Positions 55,101 through 64,000 of a DNA stretch of 64,000 nucleotides are shown one piece after another. Position 1 is the stretch's first letter, and every line of letters begins with the position of its first letter. Both the position numbers and the translations under genes were made by a program. Where the stretch lies: the NCBI RefSeq assembly GCF_040183065.1, contig NC_091125.1, forward strand, positions 128,715,621 to 128,779,620, read 5' to 3'. This DNA comes from Periplaneta americana (taxonomy: Eukaryota > Arthropoda > Insecta > Blattodea > Blattidae). The notes beneath the pieces were generated by a model. It was not told the origin of the DNA and ran no database searches. It saw only the letters and a list, made by a program, of their open reading frames with translations.

Positions 55101-58100
55101 TATTTATATTTATTATTGAAATTTTGATAGGAATTTGGATTAAATTGTAATTTTATTCAAGATTTGTAAAGATGATTTTAGCTCTAAAATAGGTACACAT
55201 CGTCTGTTGCTTTCATTATTATTTGTTTAATTAAGGTAAGTCGTGGTCCACTGCTGTGGAGTAATTGTTAGCACGTCTGGCCATGAAACGAGCGGGCCCG
55301 GGTTCAAATACTGGTTGGGACAAGTTATCTGGTTGGGGTTTTCTCTCAATCAATTGAAGCAGAATTGCTGGATAACTTCCAGCATTGGACCTTGGACTCA
55401 TTTTGCCATCATTAATTCACATATCATAATTAATCGGGTTAATTATTGGTGCGGCATTCTGTACTTGTACAAGAGTGTGGACGTTCTGTTATCCAGTCAT
55501 TCACAGAATAGGAGTGGTAAGCGCACTAAGCTTGAAGTTGCAGGGCAAGCCTTCAGGTCCCTCCTCCACAAAAAAAGTCGTGACATAATGGTTGTACCAA
55601 CTCGTCTGCTCTTGTTTAATTAGAACTACTTTCATTTTATGTGACTTTTTCTTTATTCTTTGATAAGTACAGTATTTTGAGGTGGCTCACTGTAAACAGG
55701 TTTAATAAGTATCAATCACTTTTCACAATTAAAAAAAAAGTTACGTATAAGTGTGTGTGGGTGCGATCCCTGTCAACAAGGAAGCAAGGGGAGTAAGGGA
55801 CGACAAAGAGGACAGGGGGGGAGGCAAGATGGAACAAGGAGACGACAAAAGTGAGCAAGGAAAATACAAGGAGAGTGAGGAGAATATAAGGAGAGCAAGG
55901 GGAATGCATGACGAGGACAAAGAGACAAGGGGAACATAGGGAATAAAAGGGAGAAGGGGGCAACAAGGAGAATAAGTATGACGACAAGGAGAAAAAGGGA
56001 AATGCAAGGAGAACAATGGGAATACAGGAAGAACAAGGGAAACATAAGAAGAGGAAGCAGATTACAAGGAGAATGAGGGTAATACAAGAATAAGTGGAAT
56101 ACTAGGTTGAGAAGGGTTGTATTTTTATGTAACTGTCAATTTCCAAGTTACCCTCCTCCCCAATACCTAATGAGAAGGAAGACGTAGTTCTACGTCAAAA
56201 GTTTTGGGGCCAAATTTAACAGGAAGCCTTTGCCCTTATGGGATTCTACAGGGTATTCTTATTATTATTCTGTGATGGTTAAAAAAAGTTTTCTGTTTTT
56301 AATAAAAAGAGTTTTTACGGGTTTTTAGAATAACATCTCACATAATCTAGATAAAGTGCATCTTATTTTAAAGGAACTCACTGACTGAGAGCATCAACTA
56401 TATTACAGAAAGATAAATGATAGCAACCATCACGTTTTAATGTTCGTGAAATATCGTTATATACAAACTACTGAGGCATTCAGTAGTTAAGAGGTGTTAG
56501 AACTCCCACTGAACAGCAGAATAATTTCCACATAAAATTTCTGTGCGATACAGTTATGTCTACTGTCGTTTAAGAAGAGTCCCAAAACTATGTGACCATA
56601 CTACAGGAAAATGAAAGTACAGTGAACATCAAGTATCGAAACAGAACGCCAAGAATGTTAGATGAGCTTGTTAATCAATACACCATCACCAACAACAGCA
56701 GTCCAATTCTCTGTTCGTGATGATGCACTTGTCACAATCACACCACTCATTAACTAGTAAACTTGCTTTCAACTGAAGAAAATAAATTACTTTAAATATC
56801 ATTTTGTGATGTAGTACAATCCTCGCCACAAGATGCACAATTGAAGGTTAGTATCTATCATAATGCTTAATTTCTCAACAACCTAACAATTTACTGATTT
56901 GCTGTATTCGTGAAGAGGAACCTATACTCAAAATTCGACAAATAAGTTTCAAATTATATACATTTTTTGTTTCACATTATTCTGACACCATTATTACTGT
57001 TGTTGTTATTACTTATTAGTATATTATTATTATTTCAATCACTATTTACGTAGGCTGATCTAATATGATTAGAGTTAAAACTACAAGTAATCACAATGTA
57101 TTATAAAAATAGCTCTGAATTAGAAATAGCAGCCATCCAGTTGATACTACTTTTTAATATTTGTGACTATTCTACAGGTGCCAGTAGTAGGCCTACTGGT
57201 ATTGTCTTTTCTACTTCTGCGACTATAGATGTTTCCAATCATATATTTTTTTTTTTTGACATTTGATGCTAGTGTTTGTGGAGTAACTCCAGTTGCTGAT
57301 AAGAAGAATGGAATAGCGAAGACTTGATCCTGAGGCCAAGTCTGTTGGATTTCGGTACACAGAACTAAATATTTATGAAGTTTCCCATCATATCTTGTAT
57401 GTATGTTGATTAAGAGGAATTGCCACGTTTATTACCGATGTCATTCATTCTCTCTTGTTTGTTAGTACGAGTATATGTCTGATGTGTAGTTCTCTGTTGT
57501 TGCATTGGTAATGACAGCTTTACCTCGCAGTATCACTTGCATGCACTGTTTTTTTAAGTTCTGTATTTGAATGGTTGTTATAATATGGTGTCCCCCCTAT
57601 AATTCGTGAACATATGAATATCAGCAGGTCCACACCTGTGGAGTAATGGTTAGTGCGTCTAGCCGTGAAACCAGGTGGCCCGGATTCGATTCCCGGTCGG
57701 GGCAAGTTACCTGGTTGAGGTTTTTTCCGGAGTTTTCCCTCAACCCAATATGAGAAAATGCTTGGTAACTTTCGGTGTTGGACTCCAGACTCATTTCACT
57801 GGCGTTATCACCTTCATCTCATTCAGACGCTAAATATAAGATGTTGATAAAGTGTCGTAAAATAACCTACTAAAATAAAAAATGAATATCAGTTGCTGGT
57901 ATATTGTTTCTGCTATGTTGTTGTCTTGTGGTACTGTGTCCTTACTATTAGCCTACTTTGAACATTGCTATAATGTAACCTAGGGTTTCCATTTCTGAAT
58001 GGGAGGATACAACTTGCATTTGTTAGACATCACAGTCGTATATTATTAGTATTGTTATTGTTGTTCTTGTTGTTCTATCGTTAATTTCATAATTTCGATG

Positions 58101-60255
58101 TCTTCCTTGTCAATGCCCCTATTGGTATCATGGATCTTTGTCTATTATTACTAATTTGTTCACTTATGTGGTTTTTAGGGAAAAATTTTTAACGTTTTAA
58201 TTTTTATGACTATAAGTCTGGTTCTTTATATTTGTCATACAGTTGCAAATTCCTTAGTTTTCTTAATTCTTATGTTGCTGGGTCTTCTTTACAGTAACTA
58301 TTTTTTTCTTAAAATTTGCAATTCAAATAAATAGAAATCCATATATATGCATATATTGAGGTATGTTTAATTAGTGTTTGCAATAATGTGAGAGACACCA
58401 ATATACCTCAGATCGCAGTGAGGTGGACTTGACTGCATTTGGATTTGAATCCTACTTGGGCTGATTGGTTTGGTTTTTTCAGAGGTTTTCCCCAACTGTA
58501 AGGAGAATATCGGGTAATCCTATAACGAATTCTCGGGCTCATCTCGCCAAGTACCATCTCACTATGACTAAATCCACTGATGCTAAATACTCGTAGTTGA
58601 TTATAAGGACATTAAATAGTCGTTTAAAAATAATGTGTACTACGTCAAATAATATGTCATTTTCACGTATGTCATTTGCAGTATGTTTTCCTTTTTTTTT
58701 CAATTTCATATATTCAAGTAAAAAAAATTCTGTGCTCTATCAAGGATATACTGGCACTTGGAATACACTACTCAGTTTCATAAATGAAAGTACAGTTTTG
58801 TTGGCTTGAATGTTTTAGTTTTGTTTTGGTTTACAAATGGATGTATGGGTCTATAATATGAGAAGTAATTCATGAAGGGCATGCAATATATTTTCTCTTC
58901 ATTTGAAACAACATTTCGAAATTAGTCCCAGCTCACAACAAATTTTTCACTATGGTTCACTCAAAGTAAGTATAGTGCGTCTCTTTTATCACTTTAATAT
59001 TGCAGAACTCGCGATTACAAATAAACGAGTGGTTGCATGTATGTAGTTGCTTTCGATGCCAAGATATTACTGAGAGAGAACATGAAGCATGACTAATTTT
59101 ATACGTAACTTCAACACCCTCATGCTCATAGCAAGAGGAGGTGGGCATGGTTACACAAGTCACATTGGTTCATGGCCTAACTATTAATATCATTACCATT
59201 CGGCTATTGCTCATAAGCTACAGTCATTTATTCATTCATAATGTTCTGAGGGCAGGTCTTTCACTGCAAACTCAGCATTCTCCAGTCTTTCCTATTTTCT
59301 GCCTTCCTCTTTGTCTCTGCATATGAACCATATATCTTAATGTCGTTTATCATCTGATATCTTCTTCTGCCCCGAGCTCTTCTCCCATTCACCATTCCTT
59401 CCAGTGCATCCTTCTTCTCAGCCAATTCCTTTTCTCCTTTCTGATCAGTTTCAGCATCATTCTTTCTTCATGCACTCTTTCCAACACAGCTTTGTTTCTT
59501 ACTCTGTCTGTCCATTTCACAAGCTCCATCTTTTTCCATATCCACATTTAAAATGCTTCTACCTGCTTCTCTTCACTTCGTCGTAATGTCCATGTTTCTG
59601 TCCCATACAATGCTACACTCCACACAAATCACTTCACTAGTCTCTTCCTTAGTTCTTTCTCCAGAGATTCGCAGCATTTGAAATTCTGCTGTTTTTGTTT
59701 CACAATGGATCCCAAAATGGGTGCACATACTTGATGAAGGGAAAGACATATTATATGTCAACAAAAATTATCTCTTTCTTCTAACTGGTTAGTGTGTAGA
59801 CCACACTTGTTACTGCATTTACTATAACTGAAGGGTCTTCATGTCTAATGAAAATTAGACAATTTTTTAACCTGATAAAGTTTGTTAAAATTGCTCTGTT
59901 ATGTTGATAAAACAAAAGCCAAGTACAGCAAGGATATGATTATAGCATTAGTACATTAAATTAATAAACAGTTTATTATTTAACTGAAATTATGGAAAAT
60001 AAGTTCTAACTGAAGGAAATGCTGCACATACCTCTCTGATGGTGAGTGTGTGAGACATCATCTGAATGTTAACTTGGGACTGACTGGTTGGAAGGTTGTC
60101 GCTGGAGCGAGACCTCACAAGCTGGCGGGACCCACTCAGAACAGTTCGACTCTTCAGCAGCATCTCTGTCTTGACGAATACTCTCGAGATGTATGCTGAA
60201 CTTAGAGCTCGAATGCCAAATGCAGTGCGGAGGAGTTTGGTAGTTGATACCTGCC

Positions 60256-60310
<55 letters not shown>

Positions 60311-63193
60311 ATTACTTACATTTTACGAGTGTTGTCCTTGGAGATCAAGTGGTTATCATGCTTACTTCTGGAATCAAATATCACAGGTTCAAACACAGCC
60401 AAGATGCAAAGATTTTTAGGAGGAAAAAATCCCAAGTCCAACTTAATCAGATGAGGAAGTAAGCTATTGACTCCACGTAGTAAACTGACTACAATGTCAT
60501 GTAAACAAGGCTGGCAAAAAACCACTACATTTTAATACAGTAGAGTCTCGTTAATCCGAACTAATTGGGAGCAAGACCTATTCGGATTACAAGATTTTTG
60601 GATTAACCGAAATATTTCCTGTAATGTAATGCATGCTATTCGCGAGAGCTGAGAGATGGTGGTGGGCTGATGAGAGTACCCTGTTGCTATTTTTAGAACC
60701 ACAACCAACAGGTTCACTTCATTACGACAACAGAAAATTACTGATTTTATGAACATGATAGATGTGTAAATTATGTACAGAAAACACTAATTGTTAAGTA
60801 CCCTTGAATGTGCTATTTTCATAATTTTTTAAAGTAAAAGAAATTGAGTGAATTTATATATTTTTTCTTTTCGCTACTTTGAACTATTACAATAAATTTT
60901 GTTTTTTCTTAAAATAATTTTGTTCGGATTAACCAGATTTTTGGATTAGCGTAGTTCGAATTAACGAGACTCAACTGTATTTCAGTAATCAGAATTGGTT
61001 TCCACTGATAAAAACTGATTTTAATGTTAAAACTGCTAAATACCTACAGTACACAGCCGCATTTGAGAAGTCTTGAAGAGGTAACTAATTGAAGATATTT
61101 TATTTTTAAACAGTTTAAAATGCGAAAGTGTCTTTTACGTGTAAAAACGCCATTCTTGCTGCTATTAATAGCTTTTTAGGGTGAAGTTAAACCCTTTGCA
61201 GAAAAAATTTACACTAGGAGAAAGATACAGTCAATTCTGTAAGTTGATGAAAAGCAATGAAGAACAAGAACTGACAGCGAATTGATGGCTTCTTTATTTC
61301 ATCCATTAAAATACACCACAAGTCTGTATGAAATGAATATACAGACTCACATTCAAGTTTTGAACAAAGTAAATTAAGGATTTCCTTATGGTTATAAATA
61401 ACTACGAAGTTATTTGCTTGTTACTGAAAAAAATGTTTACAGAAATAGGCTTCAGCAATGATTTGCAGCTCACGACCAACACTTGACTGAGGGTCTGAAT
61501 TCAGAAACTCTCTCTGTTGCCCTTGAAATGGTTTTATATCTTGAAAACTTACTTTCCACGTCACATAATAATAGTTTGAATAATCGTCTTTATTAATACA
61601 TTCCATTGGCTTGGGACTTCGTAGAGTCAGGGTGATTATGGAGTATGGTGGAATATTTACTGGAATGTATTAACTGATGTAAACTGTTCCATAGTCCTTT
61701 GGTATGACGAAAAATTTACCTTGCTGAACGTCTCGAACTTTTCGCATTTATTGATATCCAGATTTTTCAAAATTAATAGTCAGTTTGGACGATATTAACC
61801 AAACTACCAAGACAAAATGATGGCAAGTTCTCAACTCGATCAAAAACAGTAACAAGGTTTCCAACTAGATTTAAAGCAATTATGACTCTCCAACTCAACC
61901 TTACATACAGTGTTTGAGTTGATTTCTTAATCAACAAGCCAATTCATATATTCTATCTACATGCTTGTGTTCACATCGTGGTGAAAAGAATTCAAGATTG
62001 ATAATGTAAAACAATAAAATAGTTCTTTATATGTCATATGTATTTTAACACATTGAAAATATATTGCATTTGAAAAAGATACGAAAATACGCTGTTACAT
62101 GCAACATAAGAACACACGAGTATTTAATAAATTTAATAATTGAAGACTTAAAAAAAACAAAGGTGCTAAATGCCCAATCATGATCTGAACTGCTTACAGG
62201 TGTCTTGATTCTTACCCTGATTGCTATGTAACCTGAAATGGCACATAGCACATATCTATGTGAAAATCTCAATTTCGAAAAAATGACACTTAGCACCATT
62301 GATATTTCAAGACCTCAGTTGATAGTTTACGTAATTTTATTAGAATACAGTTATAATCCTTAAAAATATGCAACTGCATTAACTTTCGTGGAGAGAGTGA
62401 GGAAGAGGAAGGGAGAGAGAGAGAGAGAGAGAGAGTGTGTGTGTGAGAGTGAGAGAAAATGGTGAGTGAGTGACAAAGAGAGAGATAGAGTGAGTGAGAG
62501 AAAAAGTGAGAGAGTGTGAGAGAGGGAGAAGGGGAGAGAATGAAAGTGTTGAGTATGTAAGAGAGAGTAGATAATTGATGCAAAAGCCTTGAAGATAACA
62601 AAAAAACAAATATAAAAATCTCTACCTGAAATAAATTTTCTATGTAACCAGTAGCATGATAGAATTTACTTTTCGTAACAGATGCCTGTGATTTATTTCC
62701 AGAATTGCTTGGTCTAAAATTGTTCAGAAATGAAGAATTATGGGAAGAGGCTAAAATATATAATAAAAAGAGTATTTGAAAGACTTGGTCATACTTTGAG
62801 AAAAGAAAAATCTTATATTTGCTGGAATGTTCTGAAATAAAATTCACGGTGAAATAGTGATAGAGTTTGACACAAACAACCTGGCAAAAAAATACTGGCA
62901 TCATACTGTTTAAATAAATAATATTTGTGCCAGAAAAGTATACTCTAATGGAAACTCTATGTTCTAGGTAAAGAATCGATTTTGCTATTATTATAAGTTA
63001 ATATGGACTAATATTTTACCGGAATTTGTTTACAAAACTTGGTGAGAGCTGAATCAACTCCATTGGTTAAAATCTCATTCATCCAGTCCGAATTTTGGGG
63101 AGCTGAGTACTTGTAGAACAGCAATAATATGGCCATGGCAACACGATAAAGAACTTTTATCCCCTCGTTGAAGAAGCAGTCCATTACTCGAAC
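43554..63193 (-). CDS. sky: Skywalker/TBC1D24-type Rab-GAP, 3' part (TBC end, linker, TLDc domain)
   Basis: Six - strand exons (63193-63020, 60250-60032, 54707-54621, 51903-51745, 49887-49658, 43695-43554) join in frame to 336 codons ending GFNGA-stop. Order: end of the TBC domain ([20 protein letters not shown]), linker ([19 protein letters not shown] ... [14 protein letters not shown]), a 29-residue insert, then the complete TLDc domain ([86 protein letters not shown]). The TBC-TLDc combination is that of TBC1D24, fly Skywalker, a Rab35 GAP acting on synaptic-vesicle endosomal sorting. All borders obey GT-AG. The 5' exons lie beyond 64000. Introns span 1.9-6.0 kb and hold many mobile elements. 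Confidence 0.93.
44002..44175 (+). CDS. Small leader ORF of the RTE-type LINE
   Basis: 57 codons from the ATG at 44002: [18 protein letters not shown], then a Trp/Ser-rich part ([20 protein letters not shown]) and TAA at 44173. It overlaps the start of the long frame in the -1 register by 32 bases. No domain recognised. It could be a remnant N-terminus or a real upstream frame. Confidence 0.45.
   Translation: MVGPYHHGMARPQVADRGDGLQIWRVAANILNKQSWTADKGWSSSLGVGRRANNPSP
44144..47191 (+). CDS. RTE-type LINE polyprotein: AP endonuclease plus reverse transcriptase, intact
   Basis: 1,015 codons without interruption. The N-terminal APE-type endonuclease shows [20 protein letters not shown] (catalytic Glu), [22 protein letters not shown] and [10 protein letters not shown]. 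The reverse transcriptase shows [69 protein letters not shown] and the catalytic VYADDVNML (YADD at 46385-46396, about residue 748). The C-terminus has YGCETWTL and [15 protein letters not shown]. The long frame opens after a stop at 44093 and has only a TTG at 44144; the first in-frame ATG lies inside the endonuclease (HMKILLGDF), so AUG initiation would destroy the domain. Product would nick DNA and reverse transcribe its own RNA at the nick. Confidence 0.94.
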   Translation: MGEGLTTHHRKKQLVTNSYSKPRNRTDSLARPQQRNKVLRFGTWNVTSLYRTGGVTLVAKELARYRIDFVGVQEVRLDGNGISQIGDYLLYYGEGNNNHQLGTGFFVHKRIKSAVKKVEFISDRLSYLVLKGRWCDIIVINAHAPTEEKDDYIKDSFYEELEHTFDQFPRYHMKILLGDFNAKVGREDIFRPTIGKESLHAISSDNGVRLVNFATSKNLIVKSTTFPHKDIHKYTWTSPDGLTHNQIDHVLIDKRRHTSIVDIRTFRGADCNSDHYLVIGELRERLSVAKRVEQQVNITKFNILKLKDEEAKQNYQVEISNRFATLESSDEVEKELDVNSVWENIRDSIKIAAEQSIGYYETKKKKPWFDEHCCMVVERRKQAKLKFLQDPVEENRDNYFNERREASRTLRNKKRGYLKEKLNEVETNSKNKNIRDLYKGIKEFKNGYQSRVNVIKDENGDLLADSSSILNRWKNYFAQLLNVHRPNRNDRDDIEIQTAEPFIPEPTISEVEIAIENLKKYKSPGIDQIPAELIQEGGSALYSEIYKLVLAIWEKEIVPEQWKESIIVPIFKKGDKTNCGNFRGISLLLTSYKILSNILLRRLTPYVDEIIGDHQCGFRRNRSTIDQIFCIRQIMEKKWEYKGTVHQLFIDFKKAYDSVKREVLYDILIEFGIPKKLVRLIKMCLSETYSRVRIGQFLSDPFPIHCRLKQGDALSPLLFNFALEYAIRKVQDNRQGLELNGLHQLLVYADDVNMLGENTQTVRENTEILLEASKAIGLEVNPEKTKYMIMSRDGNIVQNGNINIGDLSFEEVEKFKYLGATVTNVNDTREEIKRRINMGNACYYSVEKLLSSSLLSKNLKVRIYKTVILPVVLYGCETWTLTLREEHRLRVFENKVLRKIFGAKRDEVTGEWRKLHNTELHALYSSPDIIRNLKSRRLRWAGHVARMGESRNAYRVLVGRPEGKRPLGRPRRRWEDNIKMDLREVGYDDRDWINLAQDRDRWRAYVRAAMNLRVP
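48339..48544. mobile_element. Palindromic foldback MITE with perfect 8-bp duplication
   Basis: CTTTTGTC flanks it exactly (48331-48338 and 48545-48552). It begins CACTGCCTGC and ends GGCAGTG; the left arm (48339-48421) pairs with the right arm (about 48456-48544). CACTGCCTG-like tips also occur at the inner end of the left arm. The 8-bp duplication fits hAT or P-type elements. Confidence 0.82.
48553..49657. other. sky last intron, right part
   Basis: Contains an old SINE (48865-49027). No exon seen. Confidence 0.5.
48865..49027 (+). mobile_element. tRNA-derived SINE, old copy
   Basis: B-box GGTTCGAATCC, then TAAATACCTGATTGCAAC and tail CAGCATCATTAAATAATT, which resembles the tails of families A and B. 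Borders approximate. Confidence 0.5.
49658..49887 (-). CDS. sky: sky exon: TLDc domain, middle
   Basis: 230 nt, [14 protein letters not shown] to [11 protein letters not shown] plus two bases of a split Gly codon. Acceptor ...ttcatAG, donor GTAAGT. Confidence 0.95.
49888..51744. other. sky intron between TLDc exons
   Basis: A (GAT)n run at 50211-50240 and a poly(C) run near 50797; otherwise nothing recognised. Confidence 0.55.
51745..51903 (-). CDS. sky: sky exon: TLDc domain, first part
   Basis: 53 codons, [20 protein letters not shown] to [10 protein letters not shown]. Acceptor ...gttgcAG, donor GTTTGT. Phase 0. Confidence 0.94.
52060..52111. repeat. (ATT)n microsatellite
   Basis: About 17 uninterrupted ATT units. 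Confidence 0.92.
52429..52468. repeat. (GGC)n-(GCA)n microsatellite
   Basis: GGAGGCGGCGGCGGCA followed by about nine GCA units, GC-rich against an AT-rich background. Not in an exon. Confidence 0.9.
52658..52999 (-). mobile_element. tRNA-derived SINE, family E
   Basis: Perfect 12-bp duplication ATTGACAAGTAT at 52646-52657 and 53000-53011. On the - strand the head has GGCGTCGTGGTCTAAGGC (A-box) and GCTTCGAGTCC (B-box); the 3' end is AT-rich (GATTATTTATTT). Older copy at 36565-36777. Confidence 0.85.
53662..53927. mobile_element. MITE with about 50-bp TIRs
   Basis: GAAGGGTACACGGGAAAAAC... (53667 on) and its reverse complement ending at 53927 share GGAAAAACGAACAATGTCAC and AAGGGT further in. 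266 bp, no coding sequence. Target-site duplication unclear. Confidence 0.75.
54621..54707 (-). CDS. sky: sky 87-nt in-frame exon, possibly alternative
   Basis: 29 codons, [20 protein letters not shown] and nine more to DQEE, with donor GTAAGT and acceptor ...gcctcaAG. Phase 0 on both sides, so it can be skipped cleanly. Rich in Ser, Pro and Gly; it sits between linker and TLDc domain. Confidence 0.8.
55247..55440 (+). mobile_element. tRNA-derived SINE, family B, diverged
   Basis: GTCCACTGCTGTGGAGTAAT, B-box GGTTCAAATACTGG and CAAGTTATCTGGTTGGGG follow the family B order with many differences. It contains most of the tRNA-like head. Confidence 0.75.
55780..56100. repeat. Polypurine tract (AAGGAGA-type imperfect repeats)
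   Basis: About 320 bases of nearly pure A/G on the + strand, with recurring AAGGAGAA and AAGGGGAAT. Long open frames on the pyrimidine strand are a by-product of the composition. Confidence 0.85.
57625..57881 (+). mobile_element. tRNA-derived SINE, family B, fullest copy
   Basis: Perfect 11-bp duplication ATGAATATCAG at 57614-57624 and 57882-57892. The head has GTGGAGTAATGGTTAGTGCG (A-box) and GATTCGATTCC (B-box); the tail is GTGTCGTAAAATAACC plus A-rich end. Confidence 0.92.
58384..58620 (+). mobile_element. tRNA-derived SINE, family A, diverged
   Basis: Shares GGTTTTCCCCAACTGTAAGG, ATTCTCGGGCTCATCTCGCC and GATGCTAAATA with the copy at 5001. Head eroded. Confidence 0.75.
59215..59690 (-). 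pseudogene. Antisense 3' fragment of the older LINE family
   Basis: Reverse complement matches 47820-48245 closely: GCATTGTATGGGACAGAAAC, ATGGACATTACGACGAAGTG, CTGTGTTGGAAAGAGTG and GCAGTGAAAGACCTGCCCT, ending in ATGAATGAATAA. It encodes only the region after the reverse transcriptase ([14 protein letters not shown]) with stops. 5' truncated. Confidence 0.85.
60032..60250 (-). CDS. sky: sky exon: linker after TBC domain
   Basis: 73 codons, phase 0, from [16 protein letters not shown] to [10 protein letters not shown]. Serine/arginine-rich middle ([14 protein letters not shown]) suggests phosphorylation sites. The acceptor is preceded by a poly(T) run of about 52 bases; donor GTATGT. Confidence 0.93.
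60257..60308. repeat. Poly(A) run, poly(T) in the sense of sky
   Basis: About 52 A residues. On the - strand this is a T homopolymer ending a few bases before the AG acceptor of the sky linker exon. Confidence 0.95.
60538..60977 (+). mobile_element. pogo/Tigger-type non-autonomous element
   Basis: TIRs CAGTAGAGTCTCGTTAATCC (left) and CAGTTGAGTCTCGTTAATTC (right, other strand) lie between TA sites (60536-60537 and 60978-60979). Inside, CGGATTA/GATTTTTGGATTA motifs recur near both ends. The + strand at about 60700-60768 still reads [12 protein letters not shown]..stop, like the end of Jerky/Tigger transposases. 440 bp. Confidence 0.82.
60978..63019. other. sky intron upstream of the linker exon
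   Basis: AT-rich; only the GA-rich microsatellite stands out. Confidence 0.5.
62391..62570. repeat. GA-rich/(GTGA)n microsatellite
   Basis: Runs of GA and GAGTGA-like units on the + strand. The long pyrimidine-strand open frames across it are compositional. Confidence 0.9.
63020..63193 (-). CDS. sky: sky exon: end of TBC domain
   Basis: 58 codons, phase 0 at both ends, from [10 protein letters not shown] to [11 protein letters not shown]. Acceptor ...ttgaacAG, donor GTAAAA. The amphipathic helices are those at the end of a TBC fold. Confidence 0.93.
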
Positions 63194-64000
63194 CTGTTCA
63201 AAAGAACATAAGACAGGTGAAAAAATATACGATATTATATTTTAAGTGACGACATGGAATGCACTGATTCTGAAAATGTTTGTTGCGAACAGGTGCTTTT
63301 TGCTCTGGGCATGTGTGTTGCTTAATTCTTCGACTCAGAAATATTCTAGTTGAGCCATCTTTTTGCCCACCATTGTACATCAGAAGTTAAAAGAAAACTT
63401 AATTTTGAAAATAATACTGATGACAATTCTGGACAAACATTTCTTACAATGACTACATAATAAAATATACAGACAGAATTAAAACTGAAGAATATTGTAT
63501 ATTTCAGTGAAGTATATTTACTACTGTAAATAGAAATGAGAAAGCATTGAGGAACTACTTGTAAATGAGTTTATTACGCACAATATACTTAACATTACTT
63601 CAATCGGTAATTATGTATGGAATTATAGGATGGGGTAGCTTATTTAAATCCAATTTAATCCACTTTATTTATTACAGAAGAAAATAATTAAAATATGTCT
63701 TCATCAACGTATTGATTTTCATACTCAACCCTAGATGTTGATACAGCGTCGTAAAATAACCCAATAAAAAAAATTCATACTCAAAAATTGTTTTTAAACT
63801 TTAAGGTTCTTAAAATAAGACAAATTTATTATATTATATTAATAAAATTCATACACAAAAATCGAAATAACTTTGAATTGTATTCTCGTAGTTATGAAAC
63901 AAAAGGTATGAATTTTTTTAAGATTGTTTGAAACAAAATGCAACACTGCTACAGTATTTAATCACAGTAGTAATTTAGGCCCAAGAATATATAACAAATT
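63194..64000. other. sky intron, right edge of window
   Basis: AT-rich; contains a tiny truncated SINE. The next upstream exon of sky is outside the window. Confidence 0.5.
63729..63773 (+). mobile_element. Extremely 5'-truncated SINE, family B (45 bp)
   Basis: Only the tail CCCTAGATGTTGATACAGCG...TAACCCAATAA plus A run is present. It is flanked by TTCATACTCAA (63718-63728 and 63774-63784), so it is a separate insertion, not an eroded copy. Confidence 0.85.

Larger units (their letters stand above)
54708..60031. other. sky intron with repeats
   Basis: Holds three SINEs, a polypurine tract and an antisense LINE fragment, listed separately. No further exon recognised; another small cassette exon could escape notice. 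Confidence 0.45.

Noticed and set aside
55712-56087. Three overlapping - strand open frames of about 90-105 codons
   Set aside because: They arise because the pyrimidine-only strand contains hardly any stop codons; the Ser/Pro/Leu-rich products are compositional.
57630-57705. tRNA gene
   Set aside because: Head of a family B SINE: flanked by a target-site duplication, followed by a repeat body found elsewhere in the window.
60096-60419. 107-codon + strand open frame with a polylysine run
   Set aside because: Antisense of the sky linker exon continued through a poly(A) homopolymer.
62290-62904. 204-codon - strand open frame
   Set aside because: It crosses a GA-rich microsatellite, has no domain and lies in a sky intron; compositional.

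Overview
The window looks like nuclear DNA of an insect, most likely a cockroach or termite (Blattodea). It is AT-rich, has long introns with GT-AG borders, and is crowded with tRNA-derived SINEs, RTE- and Jockey-like LINE pieces and many short DNA transposons. The order is inferred from repeat style; 'insect' is much safer. Two conserved protein-coding genes can be read exon by exon. They converge on about 37 kb of intergenic DNA built largely from mobile elements.

Left part (1-6.6 kb): a complete Nedd8 gene on the + strand. Its four coding exons (443-460, 586-603, 3823-3935, 6484-6568) give a 77-residue ubiquitin-like modifier ending in the LALRGG tail plus one extra residue. Its introns hold TIR-bounded MITEs, a hairpin, two SINEs and a pogo-like transposon relic.

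Middle part (6.6-43.5 kb): no convincing host gene. Supported content includes SINEs of several families; a PIF/Harbinger element nested in a hAT-like element; transposase relics of the Tc1/mariner, BED-finger hAT, ZMYM-type hAT and MULE types; LINE relics of R2-like, Jockey-like and RTE-like kinds; several MITEs with clear target-site duplications; and an inverted repeat about 640 bp long at 39.05-39.69 kb.

Right part (43.5 kb to the edge): the 3' half of a skywalker/TBC1D24-type gene on the - strand. Six exons encode the end of the TBC (Rab-GAP) domain, a linker, a possible 29-codon cassette exon and the complete TLDc domain; the 5' end lies beyond the window. Its last intron carries the most striking mobile element: a full-length RTE-type LINE (43996-47219) with an intact 1,015-codon endonuclease/reverse-transcriptase frame and a perfect 13-bp target-site duplication. 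It is inserted inside an older, broken LINE of another family, and a second copy of that older family lies antisense near 59.2-59.7 kb.

The two genes have no evident functional link: NEDD8 is a nuclear and cytosolic protein modifier, whereas Skywalker is a presynaptic Rab-GAP. I saw no real tRNA or rRNA gene and no CRISPR array.
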